The position numbers were made by a program, and so were the translations under genes. The notes below the pieces were generated by a model. It was not told where the DNA came from. It was given only the letters and a program-made list of their open reading frames with translations, and made no database searches. Positions 44,760-53,601 of a stretch of DNA of 64,000 nt are shown one piece after another. The DNA comes from Pelagivirga sediminicola. GTDB taxonomy: Bacteria > Pseudomonadota > Alphaproteobacteria > Rhodobacterales > Rhodobacteraceae. The DNA lies in NCBI RefSeq assembly GCF_003072125.1, contig NZ_QCYH01000001.1, forward strand, positions 434,001-498,000, written 5' to 3'. Numbering within the stretch: the first letter of the stretch is position 1; each line of letters opens with the position of its first letter.

Positions 44760-46732
44760 TCTGCGGCTACGCGGGCACCCGGCGCCACCTTGCGCGCCCC
44801 TGCCGCCACGCGGTAGCGGCGATCGCTCAGCGACAGGCCGCCACCCAGCGCCATGAGCATCGCGCCGCCCCAGATCCAGTTAGCAAGCGGCTTGTAATAG
44901 CTGCGCATCGCCCAGCCGCCGCCATCCTGCGGATCGCCGATGACGACATAGATGTCGCGCAGAAACCCGTTGTTGATCGCGGCCTCGGTCGTCGGCATGT
45001 CGGCAACCGGATAGTACCGTTTTTCAGGCCGCAGCGTCCCGATGACGTTGCCTGCGCGCGCAAGAGTGACATCGGCAATGGTCGCGCCATAGTTCGGGCC
45101 ATTCTCGCGCCGCACATCGGCCAGCGTGATCGTATATCCCGACAGCTCGAAACTGTCGCCGATATCGACCACGCGGATATCCTCGGTCTGCCATGCCAGC
45201 ACGCCGGCGATCCCGGCCATGGTGACGCCCAGCCCCGCATGGGCGACTGCCTTGCCCCAATCCGCGCGCGGCAGGCGCAGCAGACGGCCCAGACGCCCCG
45301 CCGCGGTGCCCGCCCCGGTGCGCGACCAAAGATCAGTGGCAGAGCCCGCCACCAGCCACGCACCCAGGGCGAGGCCGACCGGCCCCAGCAGGCTGCGCCC
45401 GCCCTGAACGGTCCAGGCAAGGCCCAGCACCGCCAGCGCCAGAACCGCCGCGGGCGCAAGTTTGCGCAAGGCGCGGCGCATCTGGCCGCGCTTCCAGGGC
45501 ATCATGGCGCCAACCGGCAGCGCAAGGGCCAGAAGGATCATGAACGGCGTGAACGCCTTGTCGAAGAACGGCGCGCCCACCGACAGCTTGCGGTCAAAGA
45601 ACATCTCGGAGACGAGCGGCCAGATCGTGCCGACAAACACCACGAAGGCCGCTACGCCCAAAAGCACGTTGTTGACCAGCAGCATCGATTCCCGGCTGCT
45701 GAGCGAAAAGACCCCGCGCGCCTGCATCACATTGGCGCGCGCCGCGAACATCGTCAGGCCGCCCATCATGAACATCGCCGTGATCCCCAGCAGGAACATG
45801 CCCCGTTCGGGATCATTGGCGAAGGCATGCACCGACGTCAGCACGCCCGAACGCGTGATGAACGCGCCGATCATCGAGAAACCAAAGGCGATGATGGCCA
45901 GCAAAATCGTCCAGCTTTTCAGGCTTTCGCGCTTTTCCACCACGATGGCCGAATGCAGGAGCGCGGCGGCGATCAGCCACGGCATGAAGCTGGCGTTTTC
46001 CACCGGGTCCCAGAACCAGAAACCGCCCCAGCCCAGCTCGTAATAGGCCCACCAGCTGCCCAGGGCGATCCCGATGGTCAGGAAAATCCACGCCGCCAGC
46101 GTATAGGGCCGCACCCAGCGGCCCCAAGCCGCATCGACGCGCCCCTCGATCAGCGCCGCAATGGCAAAGCTGAACGTCATGGATAGCCCAACATAGCCCG
46201 CATAGAGAAACGGCGGATGAAACGCGAGGCCGGGATCCTGCAGGAGCGGGTTCAGGTCCTGCCCGTCCAGCGGCGGCATCGCAAGGCGCAGAAACGGGTT
46301 GGACGTGAAGAGGATGAAGGCCAGGAACGCCACGCCGATCATGCCCTGCACCGACAGCACGCGCGCGCGCAGACTGGGCGGCAGATTGCCCCCGAACCAC
46401 GCCGCCGCCGCACCGAAAAGCGCAACGATCAGCACCCAGAGCAGCATCGAGCCTTCGTGATTGCCCCACACTCCGGTGATCTTGTAAAGCATCGGCTTGG
46501 CCGAATGGCTGTTGAGCGTCACGAGTCGCAGCGAGAAATCGGAGGTCACGAAAGCCTGCGTCAGCGCGGCAAAAGACAGCGTGATCAGCAGAAATTGAAG
46601 CCCCGCCGCCGTGTCGCCCACGGCCATCCAGCCGCTCCAGCGCTTATGCGCGCCGATCAGCGGAACGATGGCCTGAACGCAGGCGACCGCGAAGGCAAGA
46701 ATAAGGGCGAAATGGCCAAGTTCTGTAATCAT
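44756..46732 (-). CDS. ccmF: Cytochrome c haem lyase subunit CcmF
   Basis: A large inner-membrane protein of 658 residues, with around 15 helices, that delivers haem from CcmE to apocytochrome c. The tryptophan-rich WWD signature WGGFWFWDPVENASFMPW is clear, and conserved histidines occur in VWGNHEGSMLLW, FHPPFLYAGYVG and LLHSAIVVEKR. The ATG at 46732 (MITELGHFAL) was used; an ATG nine bases upstream is possible and neither has a strong ribosome site. A GC-rich hairpin separates it from the holin gene upstream. Confidence 0.95.
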   Translation of the reverse strand: MITELGHFALILAFAVACVQAIVPLIGAHKRWSGWMAVGDTAAGLQFLLITLSFAALTQAFVTSDFSLRLVTLNSHSAKPMLYKITGVWGNHEGSMLLWVLIVALFGAAAAWFGGNLPPSLRARVLSVQGMIGVAFLAFILFTSNPFLRLAMPPLDGQDLNPLLQDPGLAFHPPFLYAGYVGLSMTFSFAIAALIEGRVDAAWGRWVRPYTLAAWIFLTIGIALGSWWAYYELGWGGFWFWDPVENASFMPWLIAAALLHSAIVVEKRESLKSWTILLAIIAFGFSMIGAFITRSGVLTSVHAFANDPERGMFLLGITAMFMMGGLTMFAARANVMQARGVFSLSSRESMLLVNNVLLGVAAFVVFVGTIWPLVSEMFFDRKLSVGAPFFDKAFTPFMILLALALPVGAMMPWKRGQMRRALRKLAPAAVLALAVLGLAWTVQGGRSLLGPVGLALGAWLVAGSATDLWSRTGAGTAAGRLGRLLRLPRADWGKAVAHAGLGVTMAGIAGVLAWQTEDIRVVDIGDSFELSGYTITLADVRRENGPNYGATIADVTLARAGNVIGTLRPEKRYYPVADMPTTEAAINNGFLRDIYVVIGDPQDGGGWAMRSYYKPLANWIWGGAMLMALGGGLSLSDRRYRVAAGARKVAPGARVAAE

Positions 46733-46750
46733 GGGGGTCATATAACCCGC

Positions 46751-46793
46751 GAACCGCCCCGCGACCAAGGGATTCGGGCGCGCGGGGCGGTTC
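46751..46793. other. 13-bp inverted repeat between holin gene and ccmF
   Basis: GAACCGCCCCGCG and CGCGGGGCGGTTC form a perfect 13-bp stem with a 17-base loop, between the holin stop (46811) and the ccmF start (46732). No T-run follows on the minus strand. It may partly insulate ccmF from the lysis genes, or stabilise an upstream mRNA. Confidence 0.7.
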
Positions 46794-46810
46794 AGATTGT
46801 CGCGGGCGCC

Positions 46811-47389
46811 TCAGCGGTCCCGGCGATACGTGCGCGCGCGCCATGCCTGCAGGGCCGGATTGGCCTCTTCGCGGTCTGCGAGCGCGGACAGATCGTCATC
46901 CTGCGCGGTGCCGGTCTGGCTGGCATGTGCGCTTTCCAGCGCCGCGATGCTGGCCGCAATCTGCGGCGCACGCGCGGCGCTTTGCACGATCGAGCGCTGG
47001 AAGTTCTGGCCCTTGTATTGATGACGCGCGCCAAAATAGAATGACACGATCACGCCCAGAAGCCACCAAAGCGGCTCGGGCACCAGCGCGATGCCCTGCA
47101 TGCGCGCGGCGAACCACACAGGATCGACCATCGCCGCGATGAACAGGCCCAGCGTTCCCAGCGCGAGCGCCGGGCGCGGCAGGCGGTTGACGCCGTCCAT
47201 GAACCTGTCGAACCCGGACGCCCGCGCGGCCGCGAACTCCTTTTCGAACTGGCTGAGCGCCGCGCCGCGCTCGGCCGACTGGCGGGCGGCACCGGCCTCG
47301 GCGTTTTCGCGGAAAACCTCGGCGGTGCGGGCGATCACGTTGCGGTTGTCGCCAAAAAGCGTTGCGAAAATCTTGCCGATCAATCCCAT
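46811..47389 (-). CDS. GTA-type holin (3TM family, PF11351-like)
   Basis: A 192-residue membrane protein resembling the 'holin of 3TMs' family used by the Rhodobacter gene transfer agent. A soluble, Ala/Glu-rich N-terminal part (about 20-60) precedes two evident hydrophobic helices (about 74-90 and 105-121: LALGTLGLFIAAMVDPVWF and LWWLLGVIVSFYFGARHQY). A polar C-terminal tail of 70 residues follows. Holins permeabilise the inner membrane so the endolysin reaches the wall. It overlaps the endolysin gene by 10 bases, a typical lysis pair. No GTA capsid or tail genes lie in the window; in R. capsulatus the lysis pair is likewise apart from the main cluster. Confidence 0.85.
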   Translation of the reverse strand: MGLIGKIFATLFGDNRNVIARTAEVFRENAEAGAARQSAERGAALSQFEKEFAAARASGFDRFMDGVNRLPRPALALGTLGLFIAAMVDPVWFAARMQGIALVPEPLWWLLGVIVSFYFGARHQYKGQNFQRSIVQSAARAPQIAASIAALESAHASQTGTAQDDDLSALADREEANPALQAWRARTYRRDR

Positions 47390-47991
47390 CGCGCCACCCG
47401 CGCGGCAAATTCCGCGTCCGTCATGTGATAGCGCGGCGACATGAACGCCTCGGCGCGCAGGATCCAGCCGCCCTTGGTGCCGGCGCGGCTGCGCGCGTAT
47501 TTGCGGCTGGCGGGGCGGCGATCGGCAAGGCGCAGGTAATAGTTGCGCCGCGCAATCGCATAGGCATCGGCCAAATGACCCGGAGCGGCGCCTGCGGCAG
47601 CGTCCGCGGCGGCCACGGTTTGCGGGCCGATCAGGCCGTCGACCTGCACCTGTTGGCCCATCTGACCCAAGAGCCGCTGCAGGATTTTCACCGCGTTCGC
47701 CCCGGCATTGACATACATGTCAAAGACGCTGGCGCGCAGGATCTGCGGCAGCCGGCCGATACCCGGCCGCTGGTAGTAATGTTGCACAAAGATATCTTCG
47801 GCCTCGGCGGCGGTAAGGCGGTGCACGTCCTCGGCATCGATTTTCCCGTCCCCGGTGGGATCCAGCCCCAACCGGCGCATCGTGTGAACCGTGACACCAT
47901 ATTTCGTAGCCCCGCCCGGATCGTCCGGATCATTGACGAAGCCGCCCTCGCGGGCGACGATTTCACGAGCAATTTCGCGCACTTGTTCCAT
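47380..47991 (-). CDS. Endolysin / N-acetylmuramidase (glycoside hydrolase 108)
   Basis: A 203-residue GH108 lysozyme: the catalytic glutamate is E15 in the N-terminal motif VAREGGFVNDPDDPGGATKYGVT. The C-terminal part has a PG_binding_3-like region (VDGLIGPQTVAAAD...YYLRLADRRP). It cleaves the peptidoglycan glycan strand. The start was set at 47991, with AAAGG seven bases upstream; the open frame continues to 48054 without family similarity. There is no signal peptide, so release depends on the holin encoded next to it. The pair sits between ccmE and ccmF, matching GTA-type lysis genes that are dispersed from the structural cluster. Confidence 0.9.
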   Translation of the reverse strand: MEQVREIAREIVAREGGFVNDPDDPGGATKYGVTVHTMRRLGLDPTGDGKIDAEDVHRLTAAEAEDIFVQHYYQRPGIGRLPQILRASVFDMYVNAGANAVKILQRLLGQMGQQVQVDGLIGPQTVAAADAAAGAAPGHLADAYAIARRNYYLRLADRRPASRKYARSRAGTKGGWILRAEAFMSPRYHMTDAEFAARVARWD

Positions 47992-48070
47992 GCCACAGCC
48001 TTTGCATTCACGGGCCGAAGAGGATCTGCGGCCGTGGCAAACCGTGGCGTGCAATTGGTTAAGGCTGCGC

Positions 48071-48517
48071 TTAATCCGCGTCCGGTGCCTGGTAGACGCC
48101 CTGCTCTTTCAGCGCATCGACGACTTCCTTGGGCATGTAGGTCTCATCATGCTTGGCCAGAATCTCGGTCGCGCGGAAGGTGGTGCCGTCATAGCTGCCA
48201 AGGCCGACCATGCCCTGATCCTCGTCGAAAAGATCAGGCAGAACACCGACATAGCTGACCGGGACGCTCGCGCCGCCATCGGTCACGGCAAAGCGGATTT
48301 CCGATCCCGCGCCGCGCACCAGGGTACCAGCCTCGACCAGCCCGCCGATGCGGAACACCTCGCCGGGGGCTGGCGGCGCGGCCATCACTTCGCTGGGCGA
48401 GCGGAAAAAGTTGATCCCGTCGCGCATCGCATAGCCGATCAGCGCGGTGGACAGCACCAGCGCGACCGCAGCCACGAGAATGATCTGAATTCGGCGTTTC
48501 TTCTTGAGCGATCTCAT
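48071..48517 (-). CDS. ccmE: Cytochrome c maturation haem chaperone CcmE
   Basis: A 148-residue haem chaperone with one N-terminal membrane helix (about 11-30) and a periplasmic OB-fold. The covalent haem-binding histidine is H123 in the motif AKHDETYMP. It receives haem from CcmABCD and hands it to CcmF. It lies 30 bases after argC, while ccmF is 1.3 kb further on, with the two lysis genes between them. ccmABCD are not in this window. Confidence 0.95.
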   Translation of the reverse strand: MRSLKKKRRIQIILVAAVALVLSTALIGYAMRDGINFFRSPSEVMAAPPAPGEVFRIGGLVEAGTLVRGAGSEIRFAVTDGGASVPVSYVGVLPDLFDEDQGMVGLGSYDGTTFRATEILAKHDETYMPKEVVDALKEQGVYQAPDAD

Positions 48518-48547
48518 CGCCTTGCCTCACATTCTTCAAGTCGTTTT

Positions 48548-49576
48548 CTACGGAAACACCGGCGCCAGCATCAGGCCAGTCGTCTCATTTTCACCTAACA
48601 TCAGATTGGCGTTCTGCAAGGCCTGCCCGCTGGAGCCCTTGGTCAGGTTGTCCAGCGCCGCGATCACGATGGCTCGGCCCGGCACTCGGTCGCCGCTGAC
48701 GCCGAGGTGGCAAAAATTGCTGCCCCGGATATGCCGCGTGCTCGGGGTCTGGCCGAAGGGCAAGACCTGCAGGAACGGCTCCTCCGCATAGGCCCGCGAT
48801 AGCGCTCCATGTATCTCTGCCGCCCCACCCTTGACATAAACAGTGGCCAATATCCCTCTGTTTGCAGGCAATAAATGCGGTGTGAACTGAACCTGGACGG
48901 GGCGCCCGGCGATGGCCGAGAATTCCTGATCGAACTCGGCCAGATGACGGTGCGTGCCGCCGACGCCATAAGCATGTGTGCCCTCGCTCAACTCGGCATG
49001 CAGCAGGTTCTCCTTCAGGCTGCGGCCCGCGCCGCTGACCCCGGTCTTGAGGTCGATGATGATGTCATCCAGATCAATGAGCCCGCCCGCGATCAGCGGA
49101 CGCAGCGCATATTGGCCCGTGGCGGCGTTGCAGCCGGTGCCCGCCACCAGACGCGCGCTGCGGATCTCGTCGCGGTAGAATTCCGTCAGGCCATAGACAG
49201 CCTCGGACTGGCAATCCAGCGCGGCGTGCTTGTTACCATACCACTTTTCGTACACAGCCGGATCGCGCAGGCGGAAATCGGCGCTGAGATCGACGATCTT
49301 CAGGTCTTTCGGCAGGCTTGCGATCACCTCCTGGCTGGTGGCGTGGGGCAGCGCGCAAAAGCACAGATCGATGGCGGAAAAGTCGATCTCGTCAATCGTG
49401 ACGAGGTCCGGCAGATCCAGATGGCGCAGATGCGGGAACACCTCGGCCATGGATTGCCCGGCCTTGGAATTGGCGCCAAGCGCCTTGATGCGCATCCCCG
49501 GATGCGTCGCGATCAGGCGGACCAGCTCTGCTCCGGTATAGCCCGAAGCGCCCAGAATGGCGATGTCATGCGTCAT
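48548..49576 (-). CDS. argC: N-acetyl-gamma-glutamyl-phosphate reductase
   Basis: Arginine-pathway NADPH-dependent reductase of 342 residues. The Rossmann motif [12 protein letters not shown] opens the protein, the catalytic cysteine is C149 in [11 protein letters not shown], and the [14 protein letters not shown] segment ([13 protein letters not shown]) is family-typical. The length corresponds to the type 1 enzyme. AAGG lies upstream of the ATG. It is followed by ccmE on the same strand, after murI. Confidence 0.95.
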   Translation of the reverse strand: MTHDIAILGASGYTGAELVRLIATHPGMRIKALGANSKAGQSMAEVFPHLRHLDLPDLVTIDEIDFSAIDLCFCALPHATSQEVIASLPKDLKIVDLSADFRLRDPAVYEKWYGNKHAALDCQSEAVYGLTEFYRDEIRSARLVAGTGCNAATGQYALRPLIAGGLIDLDDIIIDLKTGVSGAGRSLKENLLHAELSEGTHAYGVGGTHRHLAEFDQEFSAIAGRPVQVQFTPHLLPANRGILATVYVKGGAAEIHGALSRAYAEEPFLQVLPFGQTPSTRHIRGSNFCHLGVSGDRVPGRAIVIAALDNLTKGSSGQALQNANLMLGENETTGLMLAPVFP

Positions 49577-49648
49577 GTCGTACCTTGTCTTGTGGGCCTT
49601 CTAGGCCATAGGGGGGCGCCGCGCCATGCGGCAGAGAGGCGCAAGTGT

Positions 49649-50461
49649 TCAGGCCGGAAGAAACGTCACCTGCCGCTGCAGAAACTGCGTGGCACGGTCC
49701 GACACGCGCGCGGCATCGCCCGTGGTCAGATACTCGATCCCGCCGCCCGTCCCGGCCATGGCGGGATGGCGGCCAAGATAATGCGTCAGGCTTTGCGCCA
49801 CGAGGGCGGGCTGCGAATAGACCGTGACATCCGGCCCCAGCGCCGCGGCAAAGGCATCCTGCAACAGCGGATAATGGGTACAGCCCAGAACGGCCGCCTG
49901 CGGCTGCGGCATCTTGCGGCGCAGCGCCTCGACATGGCTGCGCACCAGCGCTTCGGCCAAGATCATGTCGCCATCCTCAATCGCGTCCACCACGCCGCCG
50001 CAGGCCTGCGCCTCCACATCGACGCCAATGGCGCGAAACGCCAGCTCGCGCTGGAAGGCGCGGCTGCTGACCGTCGCAGGCGTGGCAAACAGCGCCACGT
50101 GGCGCAGCGCCACTTCGCGCGGAGGGGAGTTGTCGCCCCATTCGCGCTCCGTCAACGCCTCGATCAGCGGCACGAACACGCCGAGCACCCGCTTGCCCTG
50201 CGGCACGCCATCCTCCTGCATGCGCCGCAGCGCCGCGGCCGAGGCGGTATTGCACGCCAGCACGACCAGATCGCAGCCCCGATCCCACAGCCGCTGCACC
50301 CCGGCGCGCGTCAGCGACAAGATGTCGTCAGGCGTGCGCACCCCGTAAGGCGCGTTCGCGTTGTCGCCCAGATACACCAGCGGCTGATCGGGCAGTCGCG
50401 TCATTACCGCCTGCAATACGGTCAGTCCGCCCAGCCCGCTGTCGAAAATGCCTACGGCCAT
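49649..50461 (-). CDS. murI: Glutamate racemase
   Basis: Cofactor-independent racemase of 270 residues that makes D-glutamate for peptidoglycan. The two catalytic cysteines are C70 (LACNTASA) and C194 (LGCTHYPLL); the N-terminal [12 protein letters not shown] and [11 protein letters not shown] motifs are complete. AAGGGG lies five bases before the ATG. It heads a minus-strand series with argC, ccmE and the lysis genes, though the 72-base gap to argC may contain a separate promoter. Confidence 0.95.
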   Translation of the reverse strand: MAVGIFDSGLGGLTVLQAVMTRLPDQPLVYLGDNANAPYGVRTPDDILSLTRAGVQRLWDRGCDLVVLACNTASAAALRRMQEDGVPQGKRVLGVFVPLIEALTEREWGDNSPPREVALRHVALFATPATVSSRAFQRELAFRAIGVDVEAQACGGVVDAIEDGDMILAEALVRSHVEALRRKMPQPQAAVLGCTHYPLLQDAFAAALGPDVTVYSQPALVAQSLTHYLGRHPAMAGTGGGIEYLTTGDAARVSDRATQFLQRQVTFLPA

Positions 50462-50626
50462 CTGCCTGCCCCTTCGTTTTTCTCACCGCGCTTTTAGCTG
50501 GCCGCGTCACCGTTTGCCATATCGCACAGCAGATTACATATTTGCCGACCCCGGCGATCAATCGGTGCACCCTGCCCGTTTATTTGCTAAGGCTGGATTT
50601 TGAACATCACAGGCGGATTGCACGGT

Positions 50627-51532
50627 ATGGATTGGGACAAGCTCAGGATTTTTCACGCCGTCGCCGATGCAGGCAGCCTGACCCATGCCGGGGATCTGCT
50701 CCACCTGTCGCAATCGGCGGTGTCGCGACAGGTCCGCGCGCTGGAGGAGTCGCTCGACACCACATTGTTTCACCGCCACGCCCGCGGCCTGATCCTGACC
50801 GAGCAGGGCGAGCTTTTGTTCGATGCCACGCGCGCCATGATGAAGCGGCTCAATACCGCGACCGCGCGCATCCGCGACAGCGAGGACGAGGTATTCGGCG
50901 AATTGCGGGTGACCACGACCATCGGTTTCGGCACGCTCTGGCTGGCGCCGCGGCTGGCCAAGCTTTACGAGAAATACCCCGACCTCAAGATCGATCTGAT
51001 GCTGGAAGAGCGCGTTCTGGATCTGCCCATGCGGGAGGCCGATGTGGCCATCCGCATGAAAGAGCCAAGCCAGGCCGACCTGATCCGCAAGCGTCTGATG
51101 AGCGTTCACATCGCCCTGTTCGCCTCGCCCGCCTATCTGGCGCAGCGCGGCATCCCCAAAACGGTCGAGGATCTGGCAGACCATCGCCTGATCTGCCAGA
51201 ACGTCAATTCCGCGCAGGTGAGCGCGGCCAGCTATCTGGTTCAGGAGCTGATGGCCAACGACATCCAGTCGATGCTGCACGTCAACAACTATTTCGGCGT
51301 GCTGCAGGGGGTCATTCACAACCTGGGAATCGGCATCCTGCCCGACTACCTGACATTTGATTTTCCGAATCTCGTCCGCGTGCTACCCGAGGTTGAGTCG
51401 GTCGAGGTGCCCGTTTATCTGGCCTACCCCGAAGAGCTGCGCCATTCCCAACGGATCGCCGCCTTCCGTGATTTCGTACAGGAAGAAATTTTTTCTTACA
51501 GGAAAAACCTGAAAGAACATAAGATTACGTGA
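50627..51532 (+). CDS. LysR-family transcriptional regulator
   Basis: A 301-residue LysR-type regulator: winged helix-turn-helix at residues 1-60 (KLRIFHAVADAGSLTHAGDLLHLSQSAVSRQV) and a periplasmic-binding-like effector domain (about 90-290). The ATG at 50627 is the family-type start; a TTG nine codons earlier is open but less usual. The C-terminal tail is Lys-rich. Its target is not clear: LysR regulators usually act on a divergent neighbour, here murI, which is unlikely. An inverted repeat with a T-rich centre follows the gene at 51544-51564. Confidence 0.9.
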   Translation: MDWDKLRIFHAVADAGSLTHAGDLLHLSQSAVSRQVRALEESLDTTLFHRHARGLILTEQGELLFDATRAMMKRLNTATARIRDSEDEVFGELRVTTTIGFGTLWLAPRLAKLYEKYPDLKIDLMLEERVLDLPMREADVAIRMKEPSQADLIRKRLMSVHIALFASPAYLAQRGIPKTVEDLADHRLICQNVNSAQVSAASYLVQELMANDIQSMLHVNNYFGVLQGVIHNLGIGILPDYLTFDFPNLVRVLPEVESVEVPVYLAYPEELRHSQRIAAFRDFVQEEIFSYRKNLKEHKIT

Positions 51533-51543
51533 CGCGCCCCAAT

Positions 51544-51564
51544 GCTATGCGTTTTTTGCATAGC
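51544..51564. repeat. Inverted repeat GCTATGC / GCATAGC with T-rich centre
   Basis: Perfect 7-bp arms flank GTTTTTT, 11 bases after the LysR stop. It has the size and symmetry of a LysR-type (T-N11-A-like) binding site, but could equally be the 3' end of the regulator transcript. It lies upstream of the candidate small RNA. Confidence 0.45.
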
Positions 51565-51595
51565 GGCCATGTCTGATATTTCATTCATTTCTCTT

Positions 51596-51707
51596 GATTG
51601 GCAGGGAATCAAGCACTAACTGCTGCTTTGAAGGCAACACCGCTACGGCGTTTCCTTCATACCTCCCTGTTGGACTATGGCCGAGCTTAGTGCTCGGCCT
51701 TTTTTTT
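51596..51707 (+). ncRNA. Candidate trans-acting small RNA with CCUCC motif
   Basis: An unannotated stretch ends in a near-ideal intrinsic terminator and carries, just before it, CATACCTCCCTGTTGGACT, whose CCUCCCU could pair with Shine-Dalgarno sequences. An upstream hairpin AAGGCAACACCGCTACGGCGTTTCCTT-like region (about 51630-51657) adds structure. This layout (CCUCC loop plus terminator stem) is reminiscent of the alphaproteobacterial suhB/alpha-r8 (MmgR) small RNAs. The 5' end is a guess: no firm promoter was found. It lies directly after the LysR gene, so a processed 3' end is an alternative. Confidence 0.4.
51679..51707 (+). terminator. Rho-independent terminator of candidate small RNA
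   Basis: GGCCGAGC, loop TTAGT, GCTCGGCC, then eight T residues. It lies 147 bases after the LysR stop, further than usual for that gene. Confidence 0.93.
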
Positions 51708-51776
51708 GGCGTGCCCTCATCGCGGCGCCGATCTAGTGCGCAGGCTCATCCCGCCATGCGTGCATTCACGGCCCGC

Positions 51777-51809
51777 AAAAAACCGGGCGCAGCCCATGCC
51801 ACGCCCGGT
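51777..51809 (-). terminator. Rho-independent terminator after DUF4167 gene
   Basis: On the minus strand ACCGGGCG and CGCCCGGT form an 8-bp stem with a 12-base loop and run into TTTTT, 55 bases past the DUF4167 stop. Confidence 0.85.
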
Positions 51810-51864
51810 CGCTCCGGCTGAAACCTTCAGCCAGCATCAAATGAATGCACCGGTCAAACAGCGA

Positions 51865-52518
51865 TCACTCCGCCGCGGTGTCCGAGGGGGCGCCGTCGGG
51901 CGCAGTCTGCGTGTCCTGCTTGGCCTTGGACTTGCGCGGGGCGCGGGCCTTGGGTGCGGCAGGCTGATCGGACGCAGCGCCAGCGCTACCGCTGTCGTCG
52001 CCGTCTTGCGATGCTGCACGGCGCGGCTTGCGCGGCGCGCGCTTGGGCTTGCTTTCCGGCGTCTCGACAAGGGTGCTGCCCTCATCGCCGTCGCCCGGCG
52101 CTGTGTCGTGCTTGCCCGCGTCCCTGTCACCCGACGTGCCGGGCTGCGGTGCATTTGCCGGATCGGTGCCGCGCTCGTCATCGGACTCGCGCTGCGGGCG
52201 CTCGCGATCGCGCTCCGCCTGACGGTCGCGGTTCTCGCGTTCCTGCTGCTCGCGCTTGGCGTCGATTTCCTTCTGCGCCTCGCCCAGCAAGCGCAGGTAA
52301 TGTTCGGCGTGCTGCTGAAAGTTCTCGGCCGCGACACGATCATTGGACAGCTGCGCATCGCGTGCCAGCTGATTGTATTTCTCGATGATCTGCTGCGGTG
52401 TTCCGCGCACCTTGCCCTCGGGGCCCGAGCTGTCGAAAACGCGGTTGACCACGTTGCCCACCGAATTCGAGCGATTTCTGTTCGGCTTGTTGCGCGAACG
52501 TGACTTCGAAGATCTCAT
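51865..52518 (-). CDS. DUF4167 domain protein
   Basis: A 217-residue basic protein with an N-terminal DUF4167 domain (about 1-90): an Arg/Lys/Asn/Ser-rich start (RSSKSRSRNKPNRNRSNS), then the conserved VVNRVFDSSGPEGKVRGTPQQIIEKYNQLARDAQLSNDRVAAENFQQHAEHYLRLL. The C-terminal 120 residues are low-complexity, with acidic, Pro/Ala-rich and basic KPKRAPRKPRR patches. Function is unknown; RNA or ribosome association is a reasonable guess from the basic N terminus and from its conserved place beside prfA-prmC in alphaproteobacteria. A 245-base gap separates it from prmC. Confidence 0.9.
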   Translation of the reverse strand: MRSSKSRSRNKPNRNRSNSVGNVVNRVFDSSGPEGKVRGTPQQIIEKYNQLARDAQLSNDRVAAENFQQHAEHYLRLLGEAQKEIDAKREQQERENRDRQAERDRERPQRESDDERGTDPANAPQPGTSGDRDAGKHDTAPGDGDEGSTLVETPESKPKRAPRKPRRAASQDGDDSGSAGAASDQPAAPKARAPRKSKAKQDTQTAPDGAPSDTAAE

Positions 52519-52764
52519 ATAACTGCTGTCCAGCCTTGTTTTAAGAACCGTGGTGAACCCGAGGGGCGCCCGATGCGCCTATGAAATGGAACCGGGTGTC
52601 GGTTATGTTGGCTTGGCGTCGAGCGGGACCACCCATCAGGCCGGGTATCCACCGCGTCGACACTTCCAGTAATCATGCCAAAGCGGCCCGCACAAGAGAA
52701 AAAGCGCGAATTAGGCCCTTTTATGCTGGAAAAAGCGGATAATTGCCACGCATGCGCGCCTGAA

Positions 52765-53601
52765 TCACGTCGCAGACCGCCCCAGAACCACCCGATCGCG
52801 CCCATCCATATCCGGCAAGATTGCCACATCGCGCAGCCCGGCGGCGCGCATCATCGCCGCCACATCCGCCCCTTGGCGCCAACCGATCTCGACCATCAGC
52901 CGCCCGCCGGGTGTCAGGAACCGGCCCGCATCGCGCGTGATCGCGCGATAGGCGGTCAGGCCGCCTGCGCCGTCGGTCAGGGCCATGCGCGGCTCATGCG
53001 CCAGTTCCGGCGCCAGATCCTCCATCTCGTCCAGCGCGATATAGGGCGGGTTCGACACGATCAGGTCAAACTGCCCCTCCACCTGCGCGAACCAGTCCGA
53101 CACGCGAAAGGCGCAGCGCGCCTCCACGCCCAGCCGCGCCGCATTCTGCCGCGCCACGCCCAGCGCCGCGGGCGACAGATCCGTGCCCAGCCCGCTGGCA
53201 TCCTCCCGCGCGCCCAGCACCGACAGCAAGATCACGCCAGACCCCGTGCCGAGGTCCAGAACGCGGCGAACGGGCCCTTCAAGCGCGGCCAAAACGAGCG
53301 TCTCGGTCTCGGGCCGCGGGTCCAGAACGTCGGGCGTCACGATGAATTCGTGGTTGAAAAAGAACCGCTTGCCAGTGATGTGCGAGACCGGAGCGCGCGC
53401 AAGACGCCGTCCGATCATCTGCTGAAATCGCGCGGCCACTTCCGGCGCGGCCGCTTCGCCGAGCTCCGCGCCCAGCCGCGCCGCGCTCAGCCCCGCGGCA
53501 TGCGCCAGCAGCAGCCGCGCATCGCGCGCCGCGCCCTCGATCCCGGCATCGCTCAACTCTTCCGTGGCGTTGCGCAGCAGGTCGACCAGCGCGGCGCTCA
53601 C
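52765..53601 (-). CDS. prmC: Release factor glutamine methyltransferase PrmC
   Basis: SAM-dependent methyltransferase of 278 residues that methylates the GGQ glutamine of release factors. The SAM loop [16 protein letters not shown] is at residues 114-129 and the substrate NPPY motif at 184-187. The gene begins with GTG that overlaps the prfA stop (GTGA), so enzyme and substrate are translated together. The C terminus matches the family. Length is normal. Confidence 0.95.
   Translation of the reverse strand: MSAALVDLLRNATEELSDAGIEGAARDARLLLAHAAGLSAARLGAELGEAAAPEVAARFQQMIGRRLARAPVSHITGKRFFFNHEFIVTPDVLDPRPETETLVLAALEGPVRRVLDLGTGSGVILLSVLGAREDASGLGTDLSPAALGVARQNAARLGVEARCAFRVSDWFAQVEGQFDLIVSNPPYIALDEMEDLAPELAHEPRMALTDGAGGLTAYRAITRDAGRFLTPGGRLMVEIGWRQGADVAAMMRAAGLRDVAILPDMDGRDRVVLGRSAT

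Larger units (their letters stand above)
51533..51864. other. 332-base intergenic region between LysR and DUF4167 genes
   Basis: No protein gene is supported. From left to right it holds the 51544-51564 inverted repeat, the candidate small RNA with its terminator on the plus strand, and the DUF4167 terminator on the minus strand. Confidence 0.7.

Noticed and set aside
48059..48074. TTAA-N8-TTAA near the ccmE stop, resembling a CtrA site upstream of the GTA-type endolysin
   Set aside because: The CtrA consensus needs a 7-base spacer (TTAA-N7-TTAA); here it is 8, and the second TTAA includes the ccmE stop codon. Attractive because CtrA controls GTA genes, but not supportable as it stands.
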